Shown piece after piece: positions 25,348 to 33,895 of a stretch of DNA of 64,000 nt (position 1 is the stretch's first letter; each line of letters begins with the position of its first letter). The notes beneath the pieces were generated by a model. The model was not told where the DNA came from. It ran no database searches and was given only the letters and a program-made list of their open reading frames with translations. The position numbers were made by a program, and so were the translations under genes. This stretch comes from Fibrobacter sp. (GTDB lineage Bacteria; Fibrobacterota; Fibrobacteria; Fibrobacterales; Fibrobacteraceae). The stretch spans positions 1 to 64,000 of the forward strand of contig JAFVGH010000034.1 in NCBI GenBank assembly GCA_017475045.1. The letters are read 5' to 3'.

Positions 25348-26664
25348 TTAGACTAATTGGCAGATAAGCGTGGCGCTGGTGCAGTCGACGACTTCGACAT
25401 CGACATACTCGCCCGTGCGGTGGCCGCCACCGGGGAAGACGCACATCTTGCTGTTCGAGGCGCGGCCGCAGAGGTCGTCCGGATTGCGCTTGGAAGGGCC
25501 CTCGACCAGGACGGTCATGCGCTTGCCGATGTCCCGGCGGTAACTCTCCAGGGACTTCCGGTTCTGCAGGTCGATGATCTCGTTCAGGCGCCGCGTCTTG
25601 ACATCTTGTGGCACATCGTCCGGATAGTTCCGGGCAGCGAGGGTGCCGGGGCGTTCCGAGTAGGCGAACATGAAGGCCCAGTCGAAGCCGACCTCCTCCA
25701 TGAGGGTCAATGTGTCCTTGTGATCCTCCTCCGTCTCGGAGCAGAAACCGGCGATGACGTCGGTCGTGAGGCCGCAGTCGGGCATCACGCTGCGGATCTT
25801 CCGGACCCGCTCCAGATACCACTCGCGGTCGTATTTGCGCCGCATCTTCTCCAGCATCCGGGAACTGCCGGACTGCACGGGAAGATGGATGTGCTTGCAG
25901 ATATTGTCATACGCAGCCATCGTGTCGATGACTTCGTCGCTGATGTCCTTCGGATGGGAGGTGGCGAACCGGACGCGGAGTTCGGGGCTGATTGCCGCGA
26001 CACGACGCAAGAGTTCCGCGAAGTTCACGGTTTCTTCCGCCGTTTTCCAGAGGTAACTGTCCACGTTCTGGCCCAGCAGCGTGACCTCCTTGTACCCCTT
26101 CCGGAACACGTCGCACGCCTCGCGAACGATGGAGTGCGGGTCGCGCGAGCGCTCGACGCCGCGGGTGTACGGCACCACGCAGTAGGAACACACGTTGTTG
26201 CAGCCGCGCATAATGGAGATGAAAGCGCTTACACCGTTCTTGTCGGTGCGTACCGGTGTAATGTCCGCGTAAGTCTCGTCGCGGGAAAGGAGAACGTCGA
26301 TCTGAGGGTTGTCGGGCGTAATCGCCTTGAGCAGTTTCGGCAGCGAACGATAGGCGTCCGGGCCCACTACGAGGTCCACCTTACGCGTGTCCAACAGCTT
26401 ATCCTTCAGGCGCTCCGCCATGCATCCGACGATGCCCACGACCACTCCGGGGCGCTTCTTCCTTTCCAGATTGAACTGCTCGATCCTTCCCCAGATCCGC
26501 TGCTCCGCATTGTCCCGGATCGAACACGTATTGGCCATGATCAAATCGGCCTCCTCCATGCTCTCCGTCCGCTCATACCCGTCCTTCGCCAGAATGGAAA
26601 AGATCACCTCGGTGTCATTCACATTCATCTGGCACCCGTATGTCTCGATATATGCTTTCTTCAT
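25348..26664 (-). CDS. miaB: tRNA-2-methylthio-N6-dimethylallyladenosine synthase
   Basis: 438 aa radical-SAM methylthiotransferase modifying A37 of tRNAs that read UNN codons. The N-terminal UPF0004 domain has its three cluster cysteines ([28 protein letters not shown]). The radical-SAM CxxxCxxC is [17 protein letters not shown] (about 153), followed by the TRAM domain (about 370-438). The -7 box TAACTTTG is at 26672-26679. Only 11 nt separate its stop from the glpK start. Confidence 0.96.
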   Translation of the reverse strand: MKKAYIETYGCQMNVNDTEVIFSILAKDGYERTESMEEADLIMANTCSIRDNAEQRIWGRIEQFNLERKKRPGVVVGIVGCMAERLKDKLLDTRKVDLVVGPDAYRSLPKLLKAITPDNPQIDVLLSRDETYADITPVRTDKNGVSAFISIMRGCNNVCSYCVVPYTRGVERSRDPHSIVREACDVFRKGYKEVTLLGQNVDSYLWKTAEETVNFAELLRRVAAISPELRVRFATSHPKDISDEVIDTMAAYDNICKHIHLPVQSGSSRMLEKMRRKYDREWYLERVRKIRSVMPDCGLTTDVIAGFCSETEEDHKDTLTLMEEVGFDWAFMFAYSERPGTLAARNYPDDVPQDVKTRRLNEIIDLQNRKSLESYRRDIGKRMTVLVEGPSKRNPDDLCGRASNSKMCVFPGGGHRTGEYVDVEVVDCTSATLICQLV

Positions 26665-26671
26665 ATCTGTA

Positions 26672-26679
26672 CAAAGTTA
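26672..26679 (-). promoter_or_regulatory. -7 box of miaB
   Basis: TAACTTTG on the minus strand, 7 nt before the ATG; exact TAnnTTTG match but no -33 element seen. Confidence 0.45.
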
Positions 26680-26707
26680 ACAAATTTCCCCATTGGGGAG
26701 GAGTGTT

Positions 26708-26737
26708 CATGAGCATTTTCGGACGCTTTTGCTTATG
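26708..26737. repeat. REP-like palindrome, unit 3
   Basis: CATGAGCATT, 10-nt loop, TTTGCTTATG. It lies between the miaB start and the RAYT 3' end. Confidence 0.75.
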
Positions 26738-26758
26738 AGTCGGAGTATTTTTGCATTT

Positions 26759-26788
26759 CATAAGCGGAACGAGGCCTTTTTGCTCATG
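26759..26788. repeat. REP-like palindrome, unit 4
   Basis: CATAAGCGGA, 10-nt loop, TTTGCTCATG, 21 nt after unit 3. It ends 3 nt from the RAYT stop codon (26792-26794). Confidence 0.75.
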
Positions 26789-26791
26789 AAA

Positions 26792-27703
26792 TCATGATTT
26801 AGACTTCGCCGCGAGAGGGAACATCTCATTCACGACACTCAGATCCAACCGGGCCATCCGTGCCACCTGACCATTGGAGGCACTCCATTTGTTCTTGAGA
26901 ATGACCGCCAGTTCTTTTCTTTGTTGAAGGGATAATCCTTGCACACCATCGTATCCAAACTCCGACCGGGCTAATTGCTGGGCAGTTACAAACAGTTCAT
27001 CATCATTCAGATTGGGTTTTTCGCCCAGCCGATTGGCTGTTTCATGCTGTGCTTCAACATTCTTCATCACCCACCAAGTAAACTTCTGGGCGCTTGTGAA
27101 CAACTGTTCGACCAACTTGTAATTCACGAAACTCTCCGGGGTGATCATTCCGTTCCGCTCCCGGAAAGAAGGACTCAGATTCACCTCCGAGGAACGAGTG
27201 ATCTCTCTTTTCTGACGAAAAGTCAAAGTTCCGACGGACGTTGACTTCAAGAGCGGTAGGAGCGGGTTGAAATAGAGGTAACCACTACACCATGGCCAAG
27301 CAAAGGGGTTCACATCGGTCCTGGCCACATAAGGGTTGCGGATGACATAAGCGATCTCGTTCCGGAATTGCTTCAGACTGGAGATGGCCTGGGTGTCCGG
27401 ATCTACGTCCACCTTGTCCAAAACACCTGACCTCCCCCGCCGCGAGAAGAATGTCGAAAGCTTCTTCTTGAGCATCCGGAAGAAGGTCAGGCCATCGACC
27501 AGCCTTCCCCGGATAATGAAGTGGAAGTGGTTGCTCATCAGAGCGAAAGCGAGGATTTCAACATCGAACTCCTTCGAAAGGATGGCCATCCAATTGATAG
27601 CAATTCGCCGCTCTTCATCATCCTGAAAGATGACTCCGTTCTCCAACGGCTTGGTACTTAGATGAAAAAAGGGACCGGATTCGCGGAACAAACGTTCCTG
27701 CAT
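26792..27703 (-). CDS. REP-associated tyrosine transposase (RAYT, Y1/HUH family)
   Basis: 303 aa single-strand DNA transposase-like protein related to IS200/IS605 TnpA. The HUH metal motif is in MSNHFHFIIRG (HFH at 59-61) and the likely nucleophile Tyr119 in IAYVIRNPYVA, the RAYT form of the YIxxNP block. The C-terminal third adds a helical region (about 250-300, NGQVARMARLDLSVVNEMF) that looks like a helix-turn-helix, an extension common in RAYTs and absent from minimal TnpA. No IS200-type ends or tnpB are adjacent. Instead the gene is flanked by REP-like doublets (26708-26788 and 27881-27962). It is intact and less GC-rich than its neighbours. The start is ATG at 27703. Confidence 0.88.
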   Translation of the reverse strand: MQERLFRESGPFFHLSTKPLENGVIFQDDEERRIAINWMAILSKEFDVEILAFALMSNHFHFIIRGRLVDGLTFFRMLKKKLSTFFSRRGRSGVLDKVDVDPDTQAISSLKQFRNEIAYVIRNPYVARTDVNPFAWPWCSGYLYFNPLLPLLKSTSVGTLTFRQKREITRSSEVNLSPSFRERNGMITPESFVNYKLVEQLFTSAQKFTWWVMKNVEAQHETANRLGEKPNLNDDELFVTAQQLARSEFGYDGVQGLSLQQRKELAVILKNKWSASNGQVARMARLDLSVVNEMFPLAAKSKS

Positions 27704-27880
27704 CAATTCAATCCTGCCGTTCGGTCATCGGCGGGTACTTGACATACTGTTCCATCGCTGCAAATCTTTCTGGTTTGCCACAAACATAGGCAAAACAAGC
27801 CGGCAGGCAATGGGGTGGAGCGTTGTTTCAGTAAACTTTTTATGAATCTTACGATTCTTTGCACTTTTCTTATGATTCTC

Positions 27881-27911
27881 CATGAGCAAAAAAAGGGATA
27901 ATCCGCTCACG
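27881..27911. repeat. REP-like palindrome, unit 5
   Basis: CATGAGCAAA, then an 11-nt loop and TCCGCTCACG, a diverged right arm. It lies about 180 nt upstream of the RAYT start. Confidence 0.65.
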
Positions 27912-27932
27912 AGAAGAGAGGTTTCGGATTCT

Positions 27933-27962
27933 CATGAGCAAAACGAAGTGTTTTTGTCCATG
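27933..27962. repeat. REP-like palindrome, unit 6
   Basis: CATGAGCAAA, 10-nt loop, TTTGTCCATG, 21 nt after unit 5 and 35 nt past the rpoN stop. The rest of the 27704-27997 gap holds no gene I can support. Confidence 0.72.
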
Positions 27963-27997
27963 AGTAGGAAGAACGAGGGAGTGAGTCGGGCTGAGCC

Positions 27998-29460
27998 TTA
28001 CAGTTCCCTGCGCAGCCGCGCCTTGGGGATGTCCAGTTGCGCGCGGTACTTGGCGATCGTACGCCTGGCCACCTTGTAACCCTTGGCGGTGAGGGCATCG
28101 ACGAGGTCGTCGTCGGTGAGGGGGTTGTGCTTGTCTTCGGCATCGACCAGTTCGCGGAGGACTTTCTTGATCTCGCGGGTGGAGACTTCCTCGCCTTCGC
28201 TGTTTTCCAGGCCTTCGGAGAAGAAGTATTTGAGCGGGAAGACACCGAAGTGCGTCTCGATCCATTTGCTGTTGACCACGCGGGAGATGGTGGAGATGTC
28301 GAAGCCGGTGCGCTCGGCGATGTCCTTGAGGACCATCGGCCTCAGGGAGGACTCGTCCCCATCGATAAAATAGTCGTGCTGGTACTCGATGATGGCCCGC
28401 ATCGTGTTCTCGAGGGTGTTCTGGCGCTGCCGGAGGGCCTCGATGAACCACTTGGCGGCGGCGATCTTCTGGCCCACGAAGGTGGCGGCGTCCTTCTGGG
28501 AACGGTCGTTGGAGTACTTGCCGTTCTCCATGATTTCGGCGTAGCGGCGGTTGATGCGGAGTTCCGGGATGGAGAAGCGGGGCATCGACAGGATCAGTTC
28601 CCCGTTCTCGTAGTCGAGACGGAAGTCGGGGACGATCTGCTGCGCCTGGTCGCTGTAACTGTCGTCAATCTGGCCGCCGGGGGAAGGGTTGAGTTTCCGA
28701 ATCTCGTCCAGGACGGCCTTCAATTGGTCGGCGTCCAGTGGAAGCGGTTCATGAGTTTGGGGAACTGCCGTCCCTTGAACTCGTTGAAACCGTCGCGGAT
28801 GATGCGGACGGCGTTCGCCACCGTCGGCGTCTGCTTCTTGTCCTCCAACTGGATGAGGAGGCATTCGCGGAGGTCACGCGCGCCCACGCCCGAGGGCTCG
28901 AACTGCTGGATGACCTTCAGCATCGACTCCACCTCCTCGGCATTCGTCTCGATGCCGGCGCGGAAGGCGAGATCATCGACCAACGACTCGATGTCGCGGC
29001 GGAGATAGCCGTCGTCGTCGAGACTGCCGATGATAAAGGTGGCCACGGCCCGCTGGTGCTCCGTCAGATGACGGTAGCCGAGCTGCTCCTGAAGGCTCTG
29101 CGTGAAACTTTGCTTGACGGAGAAGGTGTTGTATTCGGGACGCTCGTCCTTGCCCCAGTTGTTTATGGAGCGGTTGTAGTACGGCGTGGGATCGTCGTCG
29201 TCGGAGTAGGACTTGTAGGTATCCTCCAGGGAACCGCCGCTGTTCTCGCGGTCCTCCACCTCGGAGATGGACATGTCGCGGGGCTCGTCGGACTCGCCGC
29301 GCTCGGGCGTGTCGTCGATAACCGGATTGTCGTTCATCACCTCCCGCACATGCTGCTCCAGCGCCTGCACCGGCATCTCGATCAGCTTGATAGTCTGAAT
29401 CTGGAGCGGCGAAAGCTTCTGCTGCAGTTTCTGTTCAAGTCCCTGTTTGACGGTGGGCAT
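27998..29460 (-). pseudogene. rpoN: RNA polymerase sigma-54 factor, frameshifted
   Basis: The gene is split by a one-base frameshift near 28738. The first frame (29460 to about 28738) encodes region I, KLSPLQIQTIKLIEMPVQAL, the acidic region II and part of the core-binding domain, then stops at 28720. The next frame continues without loss from LDADQLKAVLDEIRKLNPSPG to the C-terminal HTH (DISTISRVVNSKW) and the RpoN box ARRTIAKYRAQ, ending at 27998. Adding one base gives a 487-residue protein of normal length. Sigma-54 normally transcribes genes with -24/-12 promoters and needs enhancer-binding ATPases. Either an assembly/sequencing error or a real recent lesion. Cotranscribed with the two upstream genes. 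Confidence 0.9.
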
Positions 29461-29463
29461 AAC

Positions 29464-29931
29464 CTAGCGCGGGTAATTGATGGTCTCCTTGAGAATGATG
29501 GCCGTGGGATAGGAGGACTTGAGGGCGTGATAGATCTTGAGCGCCTCGTCCTTCGTCCGGAAATCCCCCACGCACACCTTGAAGTTCGGGCTCTCGAACG
29601 TGCGGTACACGCCGATGCCCGGGTAGGTGCCGGAAATAGTCCGGGCAATCGCCTCGGAGCGGTTCCGCGCGTTCTGGCTGTTCTCGTAATAGACCCGGAT
29701 GCGGTAGCCGGTCACCTTCTTGGAGGCATTGGCCGATACATAACTGTCAAAAGCGGACTTCATCGCCGCGCTCTGGTTCACGGTGACCCCGGAACCCAGG
29801 ACCGACAGGACGCTGCGGCCCAGCAGGGTGGAATCCACCCGGGAAGACCCGGATTCCACACGGTATTCCTGCGCCCGGAGCATCATGCCCGGAAGCAGGG
29901 CCAGAATGGCTATGATCAATAATCTCTTCAT
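29464..29931 (-). CDS. SPOR-domain envelope protein
   Basis: 155 aa. Signal peptide MKRLLIIAILALLPGMMLRAQ, a short linker, and a C-terminal SPOR domain (about 75-150: GYRIRVYYENSQNAR, FKVCVGDFRTKDEALKIYHA). SPOR domains bind denuded peptidoglycan glycan strands, often at the division site. It sits 2 nt after the lipoprotein gene and 3 nt before rpoN, so these are one operon. Confidence 0.88.
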   Translation of the reverse strand: MKRLLIIAILALLPGMMLRAQEYRVESGSSRVDSTLLGRSVLSVLGSGVTVNQSAAMKSAFDSYVSANASKKVTGYRIRVYYENSQNARNRSEAIARTISGTYPGIGVYRTFESPNFKVCVGDFRTKDEALKIYHALKSSYPTAIILKETINYPR

Positions 29932-29933
29932 AC

Positions 29934-30407
29934 CTATTCACTGAATTGGGCCAGGTCCAACCCGTTGAATGTCAACGTCGTCCCCTTCCCGCCCTTCAGG
30001 CTCACCCGAAGTTTCACATCGACCGTCATCCCTTCCAGCGAGCGCTTGGAAGCGATGGCCAGCAGATCCAGCAGCGACACCTTGTCCATGAGGGTGGCCG
30101 TACAGGGCAATTCATACACTTGCACGCTGCGTGCCTGCACCGGCAGCTGGCCGGCCGTAAACTGGGCAATCTCCCGCCCATAACTCTTCACCACCCCCTG
30201 CACATCCTGCGCCGTGAAGGAAATCGACGGGTTGTCAATCCCCAGCAGCAGGACGCCGTCCAGGGAACGGGTCGATGTGGGCACGATATACTTCACGCCC
30301 ACGGACGTCACCCGGATCTCCCGGATCTTGGTGACGGCGCAGCCGGAAACCGCGAACATGGCGGCGACGAGGAGGCAAAGGAGCCCTATTTTGCGTACAT
30401 TTTTCAT
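29934..30407 (-). CDS. Lipoprotein, LEA14/WHy-like
   Basis: 157 aa lipoprotein (signal MKNVRKIGLLCLLVAAMFAVSGC). The mature part (GVLLLGIDNPSISFTAQDVQ and GREIAQFTAGQLPVQARSV) resembles the LEA type-2/WHy fold, with a conserved NP near the start and alternating strands. The function of such bacterial envelope proteins is not settled. First gene of the lipoprotein-SPOR-rpoN operon, with promoter box at 30419. Confidence 0.78.
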   Translation of the reverse strand: MKNVRKIGLLCLLVAAMFAVSGCAVTKIREIRVTSVGVKYIVPTSTRSLDGVLLLGIDNPSISFTAQDVQGVVKSYGREIAQFTAGQLPVQARSVQVYELPCTATLMDKVSLLDLLAIASKRSLEGMTVDVKLRVSLKGGKGTTLTFNGLDLAQFSE

Positions 30408-30418
30408 GTTTCGATTTA

Positions 30419-30426
30419 CAAAGATA
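30419..30426 (-). promoter_or_regulatory. -7 box of the lipoprotein-SPOR-rpoN operon
   Basis: TATCTTTG on the minus strand, 11 nt before the ATG at 30407. It is back-to-back with the divergent TAATTTTG box at 30439. Confidence 0.55.
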
Positions 30427-30438
30427 GCATTTTTTGCT

Positions 30439-30446
30439 TAATTTTG
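30439..30446 (+). promoter_or_regulatory. -7 box of the UpxY-like gene
   Basis: TAATTTTG, 18 nt before the ATG at 30465, divergent from the box at 30419. Confidence 0.45.
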
Positions 30447-30464
30447 CCTTGCAATTCTACGCGG

Positions 30465-30941
30465 ATGGTCCCCAAGAATCATATCGGCTGGTTTGTCATC
30501 ATCACCAGATGGGGACAGTGGAAAAAGATCGCCGAACGGCTCACCGGTTTGAAGGTGGGGTATTTTATTCCGCGGAATTACAGCACCTTGGTATTTCTCC
30601 ATACAGACAAAACCCGTGCCCTGAATCTCGTCAACTCAGGCGAAATCAAAGGGCGGTTCTTAGTGGACCACGGCACCCGCACCCTTCTGGAGGTGCCGGA
30701 TAAGCAGATGGAGGCTTTTATCCGGGTGCTGACGGAGTTTCCGGATGTGCCGGTTACGAGCGAGGTGCCGATTTTGAAGGGCACTCGGGTTAGAGTGGTC
30801 CGTGGGCCACTGAAAGATATTGAAGGTGAGGTAGAAGAAACCCCGAACGGGGTTCAATTGATTGTCGCGATCCAGTCGGTGATTTGCGCGAGGATCACGA
30901 TTGGGAGGGGGGATGTGGTGCCGATGGAGAATGAAAACTAA
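30465..30941 (+). CDS. UpxY/NusG-family transcription antiterminator
   Basis: 158 aa. The NusG N-terminal (NGN) domain spans about residues 8-95 (IGWFVIITRWGQWKKIAERL, VGYFIPRNYSTLVFL) and a KOW domain about 107-145 (KGTRVRVVRGPLKDIEGEVE). Specialised NusG paralogues of this kind (UpxY) occur at the head of Bacteroides capsule operons and let RNA polymerase read through them. Here it sits at the far end of a polysaccharide locus and on the opposite strand, without an UpxZ partner. The start is set by the -7 box and the conserved GWFV block. Confidence 0.85.
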   Translation: MVPKNHIGWFVIITRWGQWKKIAERLTGLKVGYFIPRNYSTLVFLHTDKTRALNLVNSGEIKGRFLVDHGTRTLLEVPDKQMEAFIRVLTEFPDVPVTSEVPILKGTRVRVVRGPLKDIEGEVEETPNGVQLIVAIQSVICARITIGRGDVVPMENEN

Positions 30942-30953
30942 TACGCTCTATAT

Positions 30954-31862
30954 ATGAAACGGTTAGCACTTGTCTTCATTGCGTCCATCGGACCGCTGGT
31001 TCTGGGGTCGTGCCAGGAGAAGTTGGAGTGGGAGGAAGTCAAATTTGATGTTGTTGCCGGAAATACCGAGGCGACGGAGTATGATGATTCTATCGAATAC
31101 GAAGAGATTATAAACTTTGGCGGGACGCGTGCGTCGCAGGGCGGAGATTCTTGGGGAGATTATTTCTTTCAATTTACCGCCAATAATACGGCTGTAAGAG
31201 TATATGATTTATCCACCAGGACGTTGGTGCAAACCATCAAGATTACAAGTTCACTGAAAGGATTCGTCTCTAACTGTCATTGTAACTCTGTGAATTTCGG
31301 GACAGAATACTACGACGTTGAAGATATCTTCCCTCTTATATACGTCTCAACCGGCTATGCTTCCGGGGGCTATACAGGTGCCCTGGTTTATCGGATCACA
31401 CAACACAACGGAATCTTCTTCATTACCCTAGTTCAGACAATCAAGTTTCCTGTCGATAAAACTTCGTGGACAGAGTTTATTCCCGGGGATAAGTTCGCCT
31501 ATCTCTGCTATACTTCTGAGAGAGTAGTTTTCAAGGTCCCGATGCCCAAACTGAAAGATGGCGATATTATCATCAGTCGAGATGACGCTATCGAAACATA
31601 CCAGTTTACTCCCCAGCCGAAATGGATGTCTTCTTCCAGGAACCAAGACAGATTGTTCTATCAAGGGAAAATCTATGTAATTTCAGGAGTGCCTCAAGGG
31701 GAAGCCAGCGTTTTTATGATCCTGGATCTGGAAACTCGCACCCGCGAAAGGATTATCGATTTTACGAAAAACGGACTCACTACGGAGTCCGAGAGTATTT
31801 TCTTCTGGCGGGGTGACCTTTGCGTTGCCTTTGTTGATAAAATTGTGAAACTTTACCTATAG
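30954..31862 (+). CDS. Lipoprotein of unknown function, beta-propeller-like
   Basis: 302 aa lipoprotein (MKRLALVFIASIGPLVLGSC). The mature part alternates short strands with repeats of the type VRVYDLSTRTLVQTIKI, GALVYRITQHNGIFFITLVQ and FMILDLETRTRERIIDF, suggesting a small beta-propeller, but no family is recognised. It lies 12 nt after the UpxY-like gene, so cotranscribed. Its TAG stop overlaps the stop of the convergent nucleotidyltransferase gene by 6 nt. Confidence 0.78.
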   Translation: MKRLALVFIASIGPLVLGSCQEKLEWEEVKFDVVAGNTEATEYDDSIEYEEIINFGGTRASQGGDSWGDYFFQFTANNTAVRVYDLSTRTLVQTIKITSSLKGFVSNCHCNSVNFGTEYYDVEDIFPLIYVSTGYASGGYTGALVYRITQHNGIFFITLVQTIKFPVDKTSWTEFIPGDKFAYLCYTSERVVFKVPMPKLKDGDIIISRDDAIETYQFTPQPKWMSSSRNQDRLFYQGKIYVISGVPQGEASVFMILDLETRTRERIIDFTKNGLTTESESIFFWRGDLCVAFVDKIVKLYL

Positions 31863-32912
31863 ATACCCCTTAATCTTGCGCCAGACAAACTGGCTTACAC
31901 GGGCGAAAGGAGACCAGATGACTTCGCGAGGATAGTAGCTGAGGTTAGAGAAGACGCGGCGATTCTTGCGACAGAAACGACTCCAGGCTTTCTCGCCTTT
32001 ATGAGAACGATTCCGAACATCCATCACGCCAAAGTTGCCCATAGAGAAGGAATCATTCACTAATTTCCTTCCATGTTTTTTGTCTGGAGGACATAAGAGA
32101 TACTCATCCTCTAAACCAAAGTTGTACCACATTGAAGCCATGATGCTTCCAGTAAAGCGTCCCATCCCCAAGTGCTTGAGCGTCTTCATTACCGGTTCTC
32201 GGTCAGCAGGATCCAAGTTCTTCAGGATATAGTAATAGTCCAGCATCTGGCGCATGCCGATTCCCCCCTCCAGATAATGGCGATACATGTGTGCCATACA
32301 GAAGACGGCATTGAACTTAGCATCTGGGTATGTAATGGTGACATCATCACGAATGGGAGTATTCTTCTCGAAGAACCGCTGCAGACGAGCATTCGTGAAG
32401 GGGTTGTACATCTTGCTGGGATGGAAGTGGATTTCCACCTCCGTGTCCAGGAAGATGCCGGCCTTGCATTCTTGGTAAATGATATCATAGATTTTGATCT
32501 CTGCTTCCTCAAAAGTCCGGATGATATCATCTCGCTTTCCTGCTATCCAGATATCAATATCCCCGCACATCCGTCGTTCAGGATTGGGATACAGATGGGA
32601 AAGACCAGTCCCTTTCAAGATGCAGCCATAAAGTCCCAGGCGGTTCAACAAGGCCTCCAGTTCAACGATATGCTGCTCGTGAGTCTGGAAAATCCGGGCT
32701 ATCTTGGCCGTCTTATCATCCCAGTCCGTCAATACCTCCTCCGGGGGCATTTGATCGGCCGGAAGCCGATGCACGCCATCATTCAAAGGGCCCAACAGCG
32801 CCTGCCGATGTGCCAGATGATACAGATGTCTCCACACCTCCGGCGTCGGAGTCTTCTCAAATGAAGATCTCCGACCCAAAGAGACAAATAGCAGATTTCG
32901 GAAAGGGTGCAT
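31857..32912 (-). CDS. Nucleotidyltransferase-family protein
   Basis: 351 aa. Matches the uncharacterised nucleotidyltransferase family often seen in Bacteroidetes capsule loci: GCILKGTGLSHLYPNPERRM then CGDIDIWIAGKRDDI (about 96-130), where the DID pair is the likely metal-binding Asp pair, followed by EVEIHFHPSKMY (about 158). A helical C-terminal half. The reaction is unknown. Last gene of the minus-strand polysaccharide locus, 2 nt after the oxidoreductase gene. Confidence 0.82.
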   Translation of the reverse strand: MHPFRNLLFVSLGRRSSFEKTPTPEVWRHLYHLAHRQALLGPLNDGVHRLPADQMPPEEVLTDWDDKTAKIARIFQTHEQHIVELEALLNRLGLYGCILKGTGLSHLYPNPERRMCGDIDIWIAGKRDDIIRTFEEAEIKIYDIIYQECKAGIFLDTEVEIHFHPSKMYNPFTNARLQRFFEKNTPIRDDVTITYPDAKFNAVFCMAHMYRHYLEGGIGMRQMLDYYYILKNLDPADREPVMKTLKHLGMGRFTGSIMASMWYNFGLEDEYLLCPPDKKHGRKLVNDSFSMGNFGVMDVRNRSHKGEKAWSRFCRKNRRVFSNLSYYPREVIWSPFARVSQFVWRKIKGYL

Positions 32913-32914
32913 GT

Positions 32915-33892
32915 TTATCTGCGGTCGTCCCAGCCGAAAGGATGGTGAGACAACGGAAGCTTCGCAAGCGGATGATAATCCCCAACCAGCCCCACAGGCG
33001 TGGCATTACGAATCTGACTGACAATCTCGATGCAAGGACGCGCTTCCCCGATGCGGAAACCGTTACCCGACAGGATTTGTCGATAACTCTCGGTATGGAG
33101 CTCGGTGAAACCCTGGGAGAACTCAAACTCGCTTCCGTCAATGTTTAGCGTACGATACGTACGCTTCTCACCTTGAACAGCATTCTCTGGCAGGCAATCG
33201 GCGTTGATGCTCAAGAAATAGCGAACGCGAGCCTTCTTGAGGCCCAAGAAGCCAGCTACGCGATCGAAACTCATCACATGGACAATATTCTCCTGCACAG
33301 GACCGAAAATCCACTGCAGCATGTCATAGAAATGCACACCGATATTGGTGGCAATACCACCGCTCTTATGAACATCGCCCTTCCATGAAGTGTAATACCA
33401 CTTACCACGGGAAGTGATGTAAGTGAGATCCACGTCGTATACCTTGTCCGCAGGACCCTCGTCAACCTTTTTCTTGAGGGCTACAATTGCATCGTGCAGA
33501 CGGAGTTGAAGGATATTATAGGCCTTGTGGCCGGTCTCCTCCTCTACTTTCTGGAGTGCATCGATGTTGTAGGGATTCAAAACCACTGGCTTCTCGCAAA
33601 TAACGTCGCAGCCTAAGCGGAGTCCGTAACGGATGAATGCGTCATGGGTATAGTTGGGTGTGCAGATGCTCATCCAGTCCAAAGGCTGATCCGTCTGCCT
33701 TTGCTTAGAACAAAAGCGATCAAAAAGCTCGTGTTCCGTAAAAAAGGAGCAATCCGGAAAGAAACTATCTAGGCGACCAACACTATCAAACTTATCATAT
33801 GCGGCCAGAAGGTTATTTCCAGTATCCCGAATTGCTTTAATATGACGGGGGGCGATGTAACCCGCCGCCCCAATTAATGCAAAATTAGCCAT
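32915..33892 (-). CDS. Gfo/Idh/MocA oxidoreductase, WlbA/WbpB-like
   Basis: 325 aa. N-terminal Rossmann motif FALIGAAGYIAPRHIKAI, then the catalytic-lysine block DVICEKPVVLNPYNIDAL (about 95) and GGIATNIGVHFYDMLQWIFG (about 180), with YITSRGKWYYTSWKGD typical of UDP-N-acetylglucosaminuronate 3-dehydrogenases (WlbA/WbpB). Such enzymes begin 2,3-diamino-sugar synthesis. The partner aminotransferase is not in this window, so the assignment is provisional. Confidence 0.8.
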   Translation of the reverse strand: MANFALIGAAGYIAPRHIKAIRDTGNNLLAAYDKFDSVGRLDSFFPDCSFFTEHELFDRFCSKQRQTDQPLDWMSICTPNYTHDAFIRYGLRLGCDVICEKPVVLNPYNIDALQKVEEETGHKAYNILQLRLHDAIVALKKKVDEGPADKVYDVDLTYITSRGKWYYTSWKGDVHKSGGIATNIGVHFYDMLQWIFGPVQENIVHVMSFDRVAGFLGLKKARVRYFLSINADCLPENAVQGEKRTYRTLNIDGSEFEFSQGFTELHTESYRQILSGNGFRIGEARPCIEIVSQIRNATPVGLVGDYHPLAKLPLSHHPFGWDDRR

Positions 33893-33895
33893 ATG

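Noticed and set aside
26792..27703. RAYT as a standard IS200/IS605 insertion sequence
   Set aside because: No tnpB and no IS200-type ends, and the C-terminal extension and flanking palindromes fit RAYT better.
27725..27910. Short minus-strand open frame between the RAYT and rpoN genes
   Set aside because: It overlaps the REP-like units, is rich in K and R without a family motif, and has no promoter box.
22989..27962. REP-like doublets as a CRISPR array
   Set aside because: Units are palindromic with short unequal gaps (18-21 nt within a pair, kilobases between pairs), and no cas gene is present.
28720..28745. Programmed frameshift in rpoN
   Set aside because: No slippery run such as A-AAA-AAG precedes the junction (the context is CGCTTCCACTGG), so an indel or sequencing error is more likely.
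29446..29480. Possible separate promoter for rpoN
   Set aside because: No TAnnTTTG box in the 3-nt gap; the gene is read from the lipoprotein-SPOR promoter.
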